A stretch of 64,000 nt of DNA from CF-46 sp963760735 (GCA_963760735.1 CAVXEB010000004.1:1922001-1986000), one strand, 5' to 3'; shown: positions 48,738 to 57,791, counted from the first letter of the stretch. The notes: generated by a model from the letters alone, not told the origin. Numbers and translations are program-made.

Positions 48738-50732
48738 CTACCTCGCCGCCAGCACGAGGAACGATCCGGCCATCAGGATCAGCCCGACCGCGATCCCGAG
48801 TGCGTAGTTCTGGACGCGCCCGGTCTGGACCCGGCGCAACTCCTTGCCGGCGTCGACGGTCACCGTCCCCACGTCGTTGACCGTGTCGTCGATGACCCGC
48901 CGGTCGAACCACCAGAAGAAGGCGGCCACGCGGCCGCCGATCACGATGAAGATCAGGTGGTTCAGGTCGTCGAACCACCACTTGTTCAGCGTCGCGCGGT
49001 ACAGGAACGGCACGCGGGCGGTCAGGCTCCGGACGCGCTCGGGGTTCGGCCGCCAGCGGATCCGCCCGAGCTCCACGCCGAACAGCCGCCATGCCAGGAC
49101 CATCCCGAGGACCGCCACCGCGACGCTGACGAGCAGCAGCGCGCCGTCCACGCCGAGCCAGGTGAAGACCTCGGGCGCCCGGCCGAGGAGCTCCTCGCCC
49201 TGTGCGAATACGGGCTCCAGCCAGGTGGCCAGGAGGCCTTCCGTGCCGGTCGGGAAGCCGAAGAGCGGGCCGAGCGGCGGGCCCGGCCACGACAGGATCA
49301 GGCCGAGGAAGATCGAGGGGATCGCGAGCAGCCAGAGCGGCACGATCATGACCGGCGGCGACTCGTGGATGTGCGGCTCGACCGCCGGGTCCACGTGGCT
49401 CGGGCCCCAGAACGTCATCCCGATCAGCCGGAACATGTAGAACGCGGTCATGACCGCGACGACGATCCCGATCGCCCAGACGACGTAGAAGTTGTTCGTG
49501 AACGCCTGGCCGAGGATCTCGTCCTTGCTGAAGAAGCCCGCGAGCGGCGGAATGCCGGAGATCGCGATCGCCCCGATCAGCATCGTCCGGTAGGTCTGCG
49601 GGATCTTCGTCCGGAGCCCGCCCATCTTCCGCATGTCCTGCTCGTCGTGGACCGCGTGGATCACGGAGCCGGAGCCGAGGAACAGCAGGCCCTTGAAGAA
49701 GCCGTGGGTCATCAGGTGGAAGATCGCCGCGGTGAACGCCCCGACGCCGAGCGCGGCGAACATGTAGCCGAGCTGGCTGAGCGTCGAGTAGGCGAGGACC
49801 CGCTTGATGTCCGTCTGGGTCATCGCGATCGAGGCGGCGAGGATCGCGGTGAAGATCCCGATCGCGGCCACGATCACCATCGCGTCGGGCGCGCTGGCGA
49901 AGATCGGGTTCGTCCGGGCCACGAGGTAGACACCGGCGTTGACCATCGTCGCGGCGTGGATCAGGGCCGACACCGGGGTCGGGCCCTCCATCGCGTCGGG
50001 CAGCCAGACGTGGAGCGGGAACTGGGCGCTCTTGCCGACGGCGCCGGCGAAGACGAGGAGGGCGATGATCCAGATCGGGATCAGCGGGCTCGCTCCCTCC
50101 GCCGTGAGCCCGGCGATCGAGTCCTGGATGTTCAGCGTCCCGGTGCTCACGAAGATCGCCATGATCCCGAGCGCGAACCCGACGTCCCCGATGCGGTTCA
50201 CGAGGAACGCCTTCTTCGCCGCCAGGGCCGCCGTGTTCTTGTGCTTCCAGAAGCCGATCAGCAGGTAGCTCGACAGCCCGACCAGCTCCCAGGCGACGAA
50301 CACGACGAGGAAGTTGTTGGCCAGGACGAGCAGCAGCATCGAGACCATGAACAGGTTCAGGTAGGCGAAGAACCGCCAGTAGCCCGGGTCGTGGCTCATG
50401 TAGCCGATCGAGTAGATGTGGACGAGCAGGCCGATCGTGAGGACGACGATCAGCAGGCACGCCGTCAGGTTGTCGACGAAGAGCCCGAAGGCGACCTGGA
50501 AGTCGCCGGACGGGATCCAGGTGTAGTAGTCCGTCCCGTAGCCGTGCTCGCCGAACGGCTCCGCGCCGCTCAGGGCGTTGAACACGACCCACATCCCGAT
50601 CAGCCAGGCCAGCCCGACCGCGCCGACCGGGACGACGTGCGCCCGCTTGCCGAGGCGTCGTCCGACAAGCGCCGTGAAGAGGAAGCCGAGCAGCGGCAGG
50701 GCGATGATCGCGGGGATCAGGACGTCGAACAT
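48738..50732 (-). CDS. nuoL: NADH-quinone oxidoreductase subunit L
   Basis: The 664-residue protein is the ND5-type distal antiporter subunit. It has IYSIGYMSHDPGYWRFFAYLN, VFVAWELVGLSSYLLIGFW, FPLHVWLPDAMEGPTPVSAL and KRVLAYSTLSQLGYMFAALG. The C-terminal region after about residue 500 includes the long lateral helix and a last transmembrane helix (YALGIAVGLILMAGSFLVLAA). The length fits the family. It begins 10 bases after the nuoK stop and is followed by nuoM after 8 bases. Confidence 0.95.
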   Translation of the reverse strand: MFDVLIPAIIALPLLGFLFTALVGRRLGKRAHVVPVGAVGLAWLIGMWVVFNALSGAEPFGEHGYGTDYYTWIPSGDFQVAFGLFVDNLTACLLIVVLTIGLLVHIYSIGYMSHDPGYWRFFAYLNLFMVSMLLLVLANNFLVVFVAWELVGLSSYLLIGFWKHKNTAALAAKKAFLVNRIGDVGFALGIMAIFVSTGTLNIQDSIAGLTAEGASPLIPIWIIALLVFAGAVGKSAQFPLHVWLPDAMEGPTPVSALIHAATMVNAGVYLVARTNPIFASAPDAMVIVAAIGIFTAILAASIAMTQTDIKRVLAYSTLSQLGYMFAALGVGAFTAAIFHLMTHGFFKGLLFLGSGSVIHAVHDEQDMRKMGGLRTKIPQTYRTMLIGAIAISGIPPLAGFFSKDEILGQAFTNNFYVVWAIGIVVAVMTAFYMFRLIGMTFWGPSHVDPAVEPHIHESPPVMIVPLWLLAIPSIFLGLILSWPGPPLGPLFGFPTGTEGLLATWLEPVFAQGEELLGRAPEVFTWLGVDGALLLVSVAVAVLGMVLAWRLFGVELGRIRWRPNPERVRSLTARVPFLYRATLNKWWFDDLNHLIFIVIGGRVAAFFWWFDRRVIDDTVNDVGTVTVDAGKELRRVQTGRVQNYALGIAVGLILMAGSFLVLAAR

Positions 50733-50742
50733 CAGGCGTCCA

Positions 50743-51147
50743 TCACTGGCGCATCGCGTCGTACTCGTCGACGAGCGGCGTCTTCTTGTTCCGGTAGATC
50801 GCGATCACGATCGCGAGCCCGACCGTCGCCTCGGCGGCGGCTACGGCCATCACGAGCAGGGCGATCACGGACGCCGTCGAGATGGGGCCGGGCGCCGTCC
50901 CGAACGCCCCGAAGCTCCCGAACGCGATGATCGAGAGGTTGACCGCGTTCAGCATCAGCTCGATCGACATCAGCATGCTGATCGCGTTGCGGCGGGCCAG
51001 GAACCCGAACATCCCGATCGCGAACAGGAGGCTGGCGAGCACGAGATAGGCGTCGAGGGAGCGCGAGCCGCCGGCGGCGAGCCCGATCAGCCCGAGCCCC
51101 ACGACGAAGCCGATCCCGAGGACGGTCCCGACGATGACGCGGATCAT
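50743..51147 (-). CDS. nuoK: NADH-quinone oxidoreductase subunit K with N-terminal extension
   Basis: The 134-residue protein contains the complete NuoK core, DAYLVLASLLFAIGMFGFLA, RNAISMLMSIELMLNAVNL with the buried glutamates, and AAAEATVGLAIVIAIYR. NuoK is usually about 100 residues and starts near the DAYLVL segment. Here about 30 residues precede it and contain an extra hydrophobic helix (VIVGTVLGIGFVVGLGLIGLA). Its ATG overlaps the nuoJ stop (ATGA), which supports this longer start. The extra helix may be a lineage-specific addition next to NuoJ. Confidence 0.92.
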   Translation of the reverse strand: MIRVIVGTVLGIGFVVGLGLIGLAAGGSRSLDAYLVLASLLFAIGMFGFLARRNAISMLMSIELMLNAVNLSIIAFGSFGAFGTAPGPISTASVIALLVMAVAAAEATVGLAIVIAIYRNKKTPLVDEYDAMRQ

Positions 51148-51689
51148 TCGGCGTCGTCCGTCGAGGCGCGATCGCGCTTCGCGAGGAAGATCCCTCCGAT
51201 CACGGCGGCGAGCAGGAGGACGCCGACGATCTCGAATGGCAGCACCCAGTCGTTGAACAGCTGCTTCGCGAGGTCGGGGGTCTGCGTGCTGCCGGGGGTG
51301 CCGACGCCGCTCCACTGGGTCGCCCCGATCGTGAGGACCAGGACGACGACGAGGATCACGGCCGCGATGGCCGCGGGAACGGCCTGGGTCTGGAAGACCA
51401 GGCGGGCCGGGGCGCTCTTCGTCTGGGTGAGCATGATCGCGAACAGGATCAGGACGCTGATCGCACCGATGTAGACGAGGACCTGGGCGGCGGCCACGAG
51501 CGGGGCGCCCGCCATCACGTAGAGCCCGGCGAGGGCCGCGAAGCAGACCATCATGGCGAGGCCGCACCGGATGATGTCCCGCAACGTCACGACGAGGAGC
51601 GCCGTCAGGAGCATGGTCCCCGACAGGATCACGAAGAGGACGTCGTTCCAGGGAAGACCGATGATCGGGATCGTGTCGGGGATCGGCAC
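51144..51689 (-). CDS. nuoJ: NADH-quinone oxidoreductase subunit J
   Basis: The 181-residue protein has five transmembrane helices and the ND6-type pattern: SGTMLLTALLVVTLRDIIRC, ALAGLYVMAGAPLVAAAQVL and VYIGAISVLILFAIMLT, the segment containing the pi-bulge region. It has an additional soluble stretch (GVGTPGSTQTPDLAKQLFN) between the last two helices. It forms part of the membrane arm near the quinone site. The GTG start lies 9 bases after the stop of the large FAD/Fe-S subunit gene; the stop overlaps nuoK. Confidence 0.93.
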   Translation of the reverse strand: MPIPDTIPIIGLPWNDVLFVILSGTMLLTALLVVTLRDIIRCGLAMMVCFAALAGLYVMAGAPLVAAAQVLVYIGAISVLILFAIMLTQTKSAPARLVFQTQAVPAAIAAVILVVVLVLTIGATQWSGVGTPGSTQTPDLAKQLFNDWVLPFEIVGVLLLAAVIGGIFLAKRDRASTDDAE

Positions 51690-51698
51690 GTCCGGTGC

Positions 51699-54356
51699 TC
51701 AGCCGTGTCCGTGGCCGGCGTGCTCACCGCCGTCCGGTGCGCCGTGGCCGGCCGTCAGGGCGGGGACGTGGCCGTTGCCGTTCGCGTCGTGCCCGTTGCC
51801 GTCGCCGATCGCCTTCGCGACATACGCTGCGACGGAGGCGGGCAGCATCGGCAGCAGCCGCGTGGGCGCCACCGGCCTGCCTTCCGCGGCGGCCCGGGTC
51901 GCCCAGTCCCGCTCGCGCCGGATGTAGGTCATCTCGGTCTCCTGGTCGACCGCCGCGAGGGCGATCAGGTCGACCATCGGATCAACGCGCGAGGTGTGCG
52001 ACAGCTCGAAGTCGCCCCCGTCGCGAAGGGCGTCGTACGGGCAGGCGTCGACGCAGATCCCGCACAGGATGCAGCGGCTCTCGTCCACGTCGTACTTCTG
52101 GAGGACGCGCGGCTTCGGCATCAGCGCGCCGGTCGGACAGGTCTCGGCGCAGCGGCCGCACGACACGCACGGCGTGTCGTTCAGGCTCATGTCGAGAGGC
52201 GTCGTGACGAGCGTGTCGAAGCCGATCCGCATGAAGTCGTAGCAGGCCGCGCCGACGACCTCCGAGCAGACCTGCGCGCAGCGTCCGCAGTCGATGCAGC
52301 GCGACGGCTCGCGAAGGATGAACGCGTGCGAGTCGTCCCGGATGTAGTCGTGGTTGATCCCGGTGAAGCGGTTCTCGGTGACGCTCCGATAGCCGGCGCC
52401 CTGGTGGAACTGCGGCTCGAGCGTCTTGAGGGTCGTCCCGTACTCGATCCCGAGGCGACGCAGGTCGCAGAACCCGATCGCCTCGCAGGTGCACTGGAGG
52501 CAGCGCGTCGATTCGGCGATGACCTCCTCCGGCGTGTACGGGATCTCGTACTCGATGTAGCTGTCGTTGCGGACGCTCGCCGGCATCGCCTTGAGCCGGT
52601 AGCGCGGCTCCTTCTGCTCGCTCGTGAACGGCACGATCGAGAGGAACTCGGGCTGCGGCTCGGCGAGCTGCTGGCGCGTCTTGATCGCCGACAGGTCGAG
52701 GCCCTTCAGGAACGCATCGACCGCGTAGGCCGAACGGCGGCCCTCGGCGACCGCCTGGACGACGGTCGCCGCGCCGACCCGGACGTCGCCGCTTCCGAAC
52801 ACGCCGGGGCGGTCCGTCAGGAACGTGACCGCATCGGCCTTGAGCCGGCGGTTCTTCGTGGCCTGGACCCCTTCCGAGCCCGGCCCGATCCAGTCGAGCT
52901 CGGGCCCCTGGCCGATCGCGAGCAGGATCCGGTCGCAGGGGATCGTGAACTCGGTCCCCGGCGCCGGCTCCGGTCGGCGTCGTCCGGACGCGTCCGGCTC
53001 GCCCGGCCGGTTCCGGATGAACTCCATCCCGGTGACCTTGCCCCTGGCGTCGGTGATCACCCGCGTCGGGCCAGCCTGGAAGATCGTCTGGACGCCTTCC
53101 TCGATCGCCTCGTGGACCTCGTTCGCCGCCGGCATGTCCTTCATGTCGCGGCGGTAGACGAGCGTGACCTCGGCGGCGCCCTGGCGGATCGAGGTCCGGC
53201 TGCAGTCCATCGAGGTGAACCCGCCGCCGATGACGACGACACGCTTGCCGGCGTGGCCGGGGTACGGGAGCCCGAGCGTCGCGGTGCGGAGGTACTCGAG
53301 GCCGTCGAGCACCTCGGCGGCGTCCTCGTTCGGGACGCCGAGCTTGTTCGTGTCGTAGCAGCCGATCGCCACGAGGACCGCGTCGAAGCCCTGGTTCTGG
53401 AGGTCGTCGAGCCCGAAGTCGCGGCCCAGGCCGGCGTTGCAGACGATCTTCCCGCCGAGGCGGGTCACGGACTCGTACTCGGCCTCGAGGACCTCGACCT
53501 TCGGCAGGCGGTATTGCGGGATCCCGTAGCGGAGCATCCCGCCCGGCGCCGGGTCGCGCTCGAAGACCGTGACGTCGTGGCCGGCGATCAGGAGGTAGTA
53601 GGCGGCGGCCATGCCGGCCGGTCCCGAACCGATGACGGCGGCCTTGCGGCCGCTCTTCGCCTGGATCTCGAACGGGACCGGCGGGTCCTCGCCGTCGTCG
53701 AGCATGTTCTTGATGACCTGGTCGCCCGCGTAGCGATGCGAGTCGCGGATCGCGATCGCCTCGTCGACCTCGTCGCGCCGGCAGTGCTCCTCGCACGGCG
53801 CCGGACAGACCCGGCCGAGGACGCTCGGGAACGGGATCGTCCGCTTGAAGATCCGGGTCGACTCGCGGAAGTTCGCCTCCGCGTTGGCCTTCAGGAAGCC
53901 CGGGATGTCGATGTGGCTCGGGCACTTGTTCTGGCAGGGCGGCAGGCAGTAGGCATTGTGGTCCGAGAAGATCAGCTCGAGGTTCGTCCGGCGGAGGCGG
54001 CGGACCTCCTCCGTCTGGGTCTGGACCTTCATCTCCGGCTCGCACACCCGCGAGCAGGAGATCGGCGGGTGCTCCTCGCCCTCGACCTCGACGACGCACA
54101 TCCGGCACGCCCCGAAGCCCGGCAGCTTCGGCTCGTAGCAGAGGGTCGGGATCTCGATCCCGTTGTCGCGGCAGACCTCGAGGATCGTCTGGCCCTCGAA
54201 GCCTTCGACGACCCGGCCGTCGACCTCGATCCGGATGCGCGCCGTCGACTGCGGTCGCTGCGGCGACTGCGTCGTGATCAGCCGCTCGGCGAGGCTGTCG
54301 TCGAACGGCTCGAGCGTGTTCGTTTCGACGTAGGGGCGCGGCAGGAGGTCGGTCAT
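51699..54356 (-). CDS. Fused NuoG-like [2Fe-2S] domain + GltD-type FAD/NAD(P)H oxidoreductase + ferredoxin modules
   Basis: The 885-residue protein lies where nuoG would be. Residues about 40-110 form a [2Fe-2S] ferredoxin domain with cysteines 73, 84, 87 and 101. Next is a cluster-binding helical part with DHNAYCLPPCQNKC (132-145) and CPAPCEEHC (184-192). A GltD-like two-dinucleotide-fold oxidoreductase follows, with GSGPAG (243-248) and VVVIGGGFTSMD near 375. The C-terminal third has three four-cysteine motifs, CIDCGRCAQVC, CVSCGRCAETC and CILCGICVDAC (about residues 690-770), and the tail is histidine-rich. No molybdopterin-type NuoG domain is present. It may bring electrons from NAD(P)H into complex I, or link it to ferredoxin. 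It is 7 bases after nuoF. Confidence 0.85.
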   Translation of the reverse strand: MTDLLPRPYVETNTLEPFDDSLAERLITTQSPQRPQSTARIRIEVDGRVVEGFEGQTILEVCRDNGIEIPTLCYEPKLPGFGACRMCVVEVEGEEHPPISCSRVCEPEMKVQTQTEEVRRLRRTNLELIFSDHNAYCLPPCQNKCPSHIDIPGFLKANAEANFRESTRIFKRTIPFPSVLGRVCPAPCEEHCRRDEVDEAIAIRDSHRYAGDQVIKNMLDDGEDPPVPFEIQAKSGRKAAVIGSGPAGMAAAYYLLIAGHDVTVFERDPAPGGMLRYGIPQYRLPKVEVLEAEYESVTRLGGKIVCNAGLGRDFGLDDLQNQGFDAVLVAIGCYDTNKLGVPNEDAAEVLDGLEYLRTATLGLPYPGHAGKRVVVIGGGFTSMDCSRTSIRQGAAEVTLVYRRDMKDMPAANEVHEAIEEGVQTIFQAGPTRVITDARGKVTGMEFIRNRPGEPDASGRRRPEPAPGTEFTIPCDRILLAIGQGPELDWIGPGSEGVQATKNRRLKADAVTFLTDRPGVFGSGDVRVGAATVVQAVAEGRRSAYAVDAFLKGLDLSAIKTRQQLAEPQPEFLSIVPFTSEQKEPRYRLKAMPASVRNDSYIEYEIPYTPEEVIAESTRCLQCTCEAIGFCDLRRLGIEYGTTLKTLEPQFHQGAGYRSVTENRFTGINHDYIRDDSHAFILREPSRCIDCGRCAQVCSEVVGAACYDFMRIGFDTLVTTPLDMSLNDTPCVSCGRCAETCPTGALMPKPRVLQKYDVDESRCILCGICVDACPYDALRDGGDFELSHTSRVDPMVDLIALAAVDQETEMTYIRRERDWATRAAAEGRPVAPTRLLPMLPASVAAYVAKAIGDGNGHDANGNGHVPALTAGHGAPDGGEHAGHGHG

Positions 54357-54363
54357 CGTCTCG

Positions 54364-55731
54364 TCAGTGGGCGGCTGCGCCCGCGGCGACCGCGATCGGC
54401 CGGCAGACGCCGGCCGGGCACGAGCTGCGGAGGATGTGGTCGTCGAGCTCGGACTGGAAGTATCGCATCCCGCTCGCGAACGGGAGGGTCGCCAGGCGCT
54501 CGTGGTCGCACAGGGCGGACCCGACGATGTCGTTCGACAGGTCGGCCAGGAGGTACAGGTCGGTGGGCTTCGGGACGCCGGTCGCGATCCGGTCGCCGAT
54601 CTCGCTGACGCGCCGCAGCCCGATCCGACACGGGATCGTCTTGCCGCATGCCTCGTCGGCGCAGAACCGGGTCAGGAGCCGGGCCAGGTCGACGACGCAG
54701 GCCCGCTTGTCGGCGGCCACGATCGACCCAGAGCCGACGTGGGCACCGACCGCCCGGAGAGCGTCGAACTCGTAGGCCGTGTCGGCGAACTCCGTCGGCA
54801 GGATCCCGCCGGACGGACCGCCGACGAGGAGCGCCTTGAGGTCCTCGAGGCCGCTCTTGCCGGCGAGCGCGACGATGTCGCGGAGGGGCGTTCCGATCGG
54901 GACCTCGGCAACGCCCGCGCCGGACGGCGAGCGGACCGACACGAGGATCGTGCCGGGGCTGCCCTTCGAGCCGATCTTCGCGAACGCCTCCGCGCCGTTG
55001 GCAAGGATCCACGGGACTGCGGCGAGAGTCTGGACGTTCTGGACGACCGTCGGCATGTCGAAGAGGCCGCGAGTGGCGGGCTGCGGCGGCCGCTGCTCCG
55101 GCTGGCCGCGCTTGCCCTCGAGGGCCTTGAGCAGCACGGTCTCCTCGCCGAGCATGTAGGCGCCCTGGACCGGCCGGACCGTGAGATCCATCACGTGGCC
55201 GGAGCCGAGGACGTCGTGGCCGGCGAAGTTCGCCGCGAACATCCGCTCGATCGCCGTCTCGAGGGCGCGGATCGCGTCTGTCGCCTCGGCCCGGACGGCG
55301 ATGATCGCCTGGTCGGCGCCGATCGCGAAGGCGGCGATCAGCGCGCCCTCGAGGACCGCGTACGGGTTCCGCTCCATGAGCGCGCGATCCGTCTGCGACG
55401 ACGGATCGGCGCCGTAGCCGTTGGCGACGACCACCCGTCGCACGGCCGAGGGATCGCCGCTGCCGGTGCCCGGCGCCACGACGTCGGCGCCACCCGCAGC
55501 CGCCGCGACGCGCCACTTCTCGGCGGTCGGGAAGCCCGCTCCCCCCCGGCCGCGCAGCCCCGACGCGGCAACCGCTGCGATCGTGCCCGCCGAGCCGAGC
55601 TCGTGCATCGCCCGGCCGAGGCCGACGAACGCGCCCGCGTCGATCGCCGCGTCGAGGTCGAGGGGGTCGGCGGAGCCACGCGCCAGGAGGATCGCGGGCC
55701 ACGACCGCGGCGTCCGGAGGATCGTCGTCAT
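54364..55731 (-). CDS. nuoF: NADH-quinone oxidoreductase subunit F with altered N3 cluster motif
   Basis: The 455-residue protein has the FMN/NADH domain (SGLRGRGGAGFPTAEKW at about 57-73, and YMLGEETVLLKALEGKRG at 192-209), an SLBB-type region and the C-terminal helical cluster domain. The usual N3 ligands CGxCxPC appear as CGKTIPC: C362 and C368 remain, the middle cysteine is T365, and C408 is the distal ligand. A cysteine at 357, just before the motif, is unusual and might replace it. A C-terminal CPAGVC pair (438, 443) is extra. It should oxidise NADH by FMN. The expected partner NuoE is not encoded separately. Confidence 0.9.
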   Translation of the reverse strand: MTTILRTPRSWPAILLARGSADPLDLDAAIDAGAFVGLGRAMHELGSAGTIAAVAASGLRGRGGAGFPTAEKWRVAAAAGGADVVAPGTGSGDPSAVRRVVVANGYGADPSSQTDRALMERNPYAVLEGALIAAFAIGADQAIIAVRAEATDAIRALETAIERMFAANFAGHDVLGSGHVMDLTVRPVQGAYMLGEETVLLKALEGKRGQPEQRPPQPATRGLFDMPTVVQNVQTLAAVPWILANGAEAFAKIGSKGSPGTILVSVRSPSGAGVAEVPIGTPLRDIVALAGKSGLEDLKALLVGGPSGGILPTEFADTAYEFDALRAVGAHVGSGSIVAADKRACVVDLARLLTRFCADEACGKTIPCRIGLRRVSEIGDRIATGVPKPTDLYLLADLSNDIVGSALCDHERLATLPFASGMRYFQSELDDHILRSSCPAGVCRPIAVAAGAAAH

Positions 55732-55750
55732 CGAGCTGCGTCCCGTCCGC

Positions 55751-56413
55751 TCAGGCCTGCGCCCGGCCGGACAGCGAGGCCTCGAGGCCCGCGAGGTAGC
55801 GCGTCTCGCGGCCCGCCCGTGCTGCCGCGGTCGCGGCGGCGAGCGGCTCGGCGGCCGGCGGCTCGAACCGGAGGTGGCGGTAGTAGGTCGCGGTGCCGTA
55901 GATCATCGCGTACCAGGCGCCGGTCCTCTGGCTGATCAGCTTCAGCGCCGCGACCGGCAGGTGGCCGTACTCGGCCTGGGTCGCGTCGAGGATCTCGAGC
56001 ATCCGCTTCGGGTCGAAGTCGTAGCGCTCGAGGATCGCCTCGAGGGCCTCCGGGTGGATCGGGTCGAAGTGGGCGTAGGCCTCGTCCGGTACGGGCCGCC
56101 CGGACCGCCGCAGGGCGGACTCCTCGCGGCGCTCGCCATAGGTCTCGGGCGCGCCCCAGTGGATGTGGTAGCGGCCCTTCGTGTCGATCCCGCCCATGTC
56201 GATGCATTCGATCGGACAGGCCTGGGCGCACTGGAAGCAGGTCTCGCACTTCAGCGTGCCGTACTCGTCGTAGAGGAGCTGGAGCCGGCCGCGGAACTTC
56301 GGCGGGACGTCGAGGCGCACCTCTGGGTACTTGATCGTCGCCTTCGGCTCGAAGAACTTCTTCAGCGTCAGGCCCATGCCCTTGACGATCCCGATGCCGG
56401 GCAGGCGCATCAT
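55751..56413 (-). CDS. nuoI: Chimeric NuoI ferredoxin with a NuoE-like helical C-terminus
   Basis: The 220-residue protein begins like NuoI (GIVKGMGLTLKKFFEPKATI, then PPKFRGRLQLL). It has one four-cysteine motif, CETCFQCAQACPIEC with cysteines 56, 59, 62, 66 and 70. The second [4Fe-4S] motif that NuoI always carries is missing. From about residue 118 the sequence instead looks like the helical N-terminal domain of NuoE (ILERYDFDPKRMLEILDATQ, AEYGHLPVAALKLISQRTG and MIYGTATYYRHLRF). No cysteines occur there, so the thioredoxin-like [2Fe-2S] domain of NuoE is also absent. It is located between nuoH and nuoF as expected for nuoI/nuoE. Confidence 0.85.
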   Translation of the reverse strand: MMRLPGIGIVKGMGLTLKKFFEPKATIKYPEVRLDVPPKFRGRLQLLYDEYGTLKCETCFQCAQACPIECIDMGGIDTKGRYHIHWGAPETYGERREESALRRSGRPVPDEAYAHFDPIHPEALEAILERYDFDPKRMLEILDATQAEYGHLPVAALKLISQRTGAWYAMIYGTATYYRHLRFEPPAAEPLAAATAAARAGRETRYLAGLEASLSGRAQA

Positions 56414-56441
56414 CGCGGGGCCGCCGGTGCCGATGCGGCGC

Positions 56442-57791
56442 TCATCGCGGCACGACCACGAGCAGGGCCAGGGCGGTCACGAAGAGGTTGAGCAGGGAGG
56501 CCGGCAGCAGCCACTTCCAGGCGAACCCCATCAGCTGGTCGATCCGGACACGCGGCAGCGTCCCGCGCATCCAGACGAAGATGAAGACGAAGACGTAGGC
56601 CTTCCCGAGGAACCACAGGAGTCCGGCGACCCAGTCCCAGCTGATGAAGACCGCTCCGCCGATCAGGACGATCACCAGCAGGTTGAACAGGACGAAGCCG
56701 ATGATCAGCGCCTGCCACCAGCGCAGGGAGCTCCGGCCGACATAGAACGGCGCCGACAGAGCCAGGATCAGGATCGGCGGGATCAGCAGGAGCGCGAACA
56801 GGAGGCCGAGCCCCATCGAGCCCGGATCGATGTTCAGGTTGATCGCCCAGGCCTCGGGCCAGGCGAACGGCGCGTTCCAGCCGCCGAAGAAGAGGGTCAC
56901 GATGAGGCCCGAGACGACGAAGACGTTGACGTACTCGGCGAAGAAGAAGAAGCCGAAGCGCATTCCCGAGTACTCGGTCGCGAAGCCGGCGACGATCTCG
57001 CTGTCCGCCTCCGTCAGGTCGAACGGCGTCCGGTTCGCCTCGGCCGTCGCTGCGATGAAGAAGATCAGCGCCCCGAGCGGCTGCTGGAAGACGTACCAGT
57101 TCGTGAACCAGCCGGCCTGGTTGATGGCGATCTGGTTGAGGCTCATCGTCCCGGCCAGGAGCAGCAGACCGACGACCGACAGCGTGAGGGGGATCTCGTA
57201 GCTCACGACCTGGGCGGCGGACCGCAGGCCGCCGAGCAGCGAGTACTTGTTGAACGACGACCAGCCGCCCATCAGCAGCCCGACGACGGTCAGGCCGCTC
57301 ACGGCGAACAGGTAGAGCAGGCCGATGTTGAAGTCCTGTCCGAACAGCCCCGGCGCGAACGGCAGGACGAGCAGCGCCATCACCGCCGACATGTAGACGA
57401 CGACCGGCGCCAGGGTGAACACGATCCGGTCGGCTCCGGTCGGGGTGAAGTCCTCCTTCATGAGGACCTTGAGCCCGTGGACGACCGAGAGGAGCGAGCC
57501 GAACGGCCCGACCCGGTCCGGTCCGATCCGGAGGTTCATCAGGGCGATGACCTTCATCTCCATGTAGATGATCAGGAAGGCCGACGGGACGCTCATCAGG
57601 AGCACCGCCGTCGCGGCGACGACGAACCGGACGAGCCACAGGTTGGCGGCGAGGAAGTCGACGATCGGCTTGCCGAACAGGATCACGACGAGGGCCAGCC
57701 CGGCGAGGAGCAGGAGCAGGACCGGGACGATCGTGAAGATCACCTTTCCGGCCAGCGTGAGACGGCTCCACGAGCGGGCCATCACCGTCAT
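56442..57791 (-). CDS. nuoH: NADH-quinone oxidoreductase subunit H
   Basis: The 449-residue protein is the ND1-type subunit with about nine transmembrane helices. Conserved pieces are MEMKVIALMNLRIGPDRVGP, DGLKVLMKED-like GLKVLMKEDFTP, and the quinone-facing glutamate region QVVSYEIPLTLSVVG, followed by ANRTPFDLTEADSEIVAGF and EYSGMRFGFFFFAEY. It links the peripheral arm to the membrane arm and forms part of the quinone chamber. A GAGGG site lies 8 bases before the ATG. It follows a 274-base gap after nuoD that contains nested inverted repeats. Confidence 0.95.
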   Translation of the reverse strand: MTVMARSWSRLTLAGKVIFTIVPVLLLLLAGLALVVILFGKPIVDFLAANLWLVRFVVAATAVLLMSVPSAFLIIYMEMKVIALMNLRIGPDRVGPFGSLLSVVHGLKVLMKEDFTPTGADRIVFTLAPVVVYMSAVMALLVLPFAPGLFGQDFNIGLLYLFAVSGLTVVGLLMGGWSSFNKYSLLGGLRSAAQVVSYEIPLTLSVVGLLLLAGTMSLNQIAINQAGWFTNWYVFQQPLGALIFFIAATAEANRTPFDLTEADSEIVAGFATEYSGMRFGFFFFAEYVNVFVVSGLIVTLFFGGWNAPFAWPEAWAINLNIDPGSMGLGLLFALLLIPPILILALSAPFYVGRSSLRWWQALIIGFVLFNLLVIVLIGGAVFISWDWVAGLLWFLGKAYVFVFIFVWMRGTLPRVRIDQLMGFAWKWLLPASLLNLFVTALALLVVVPR

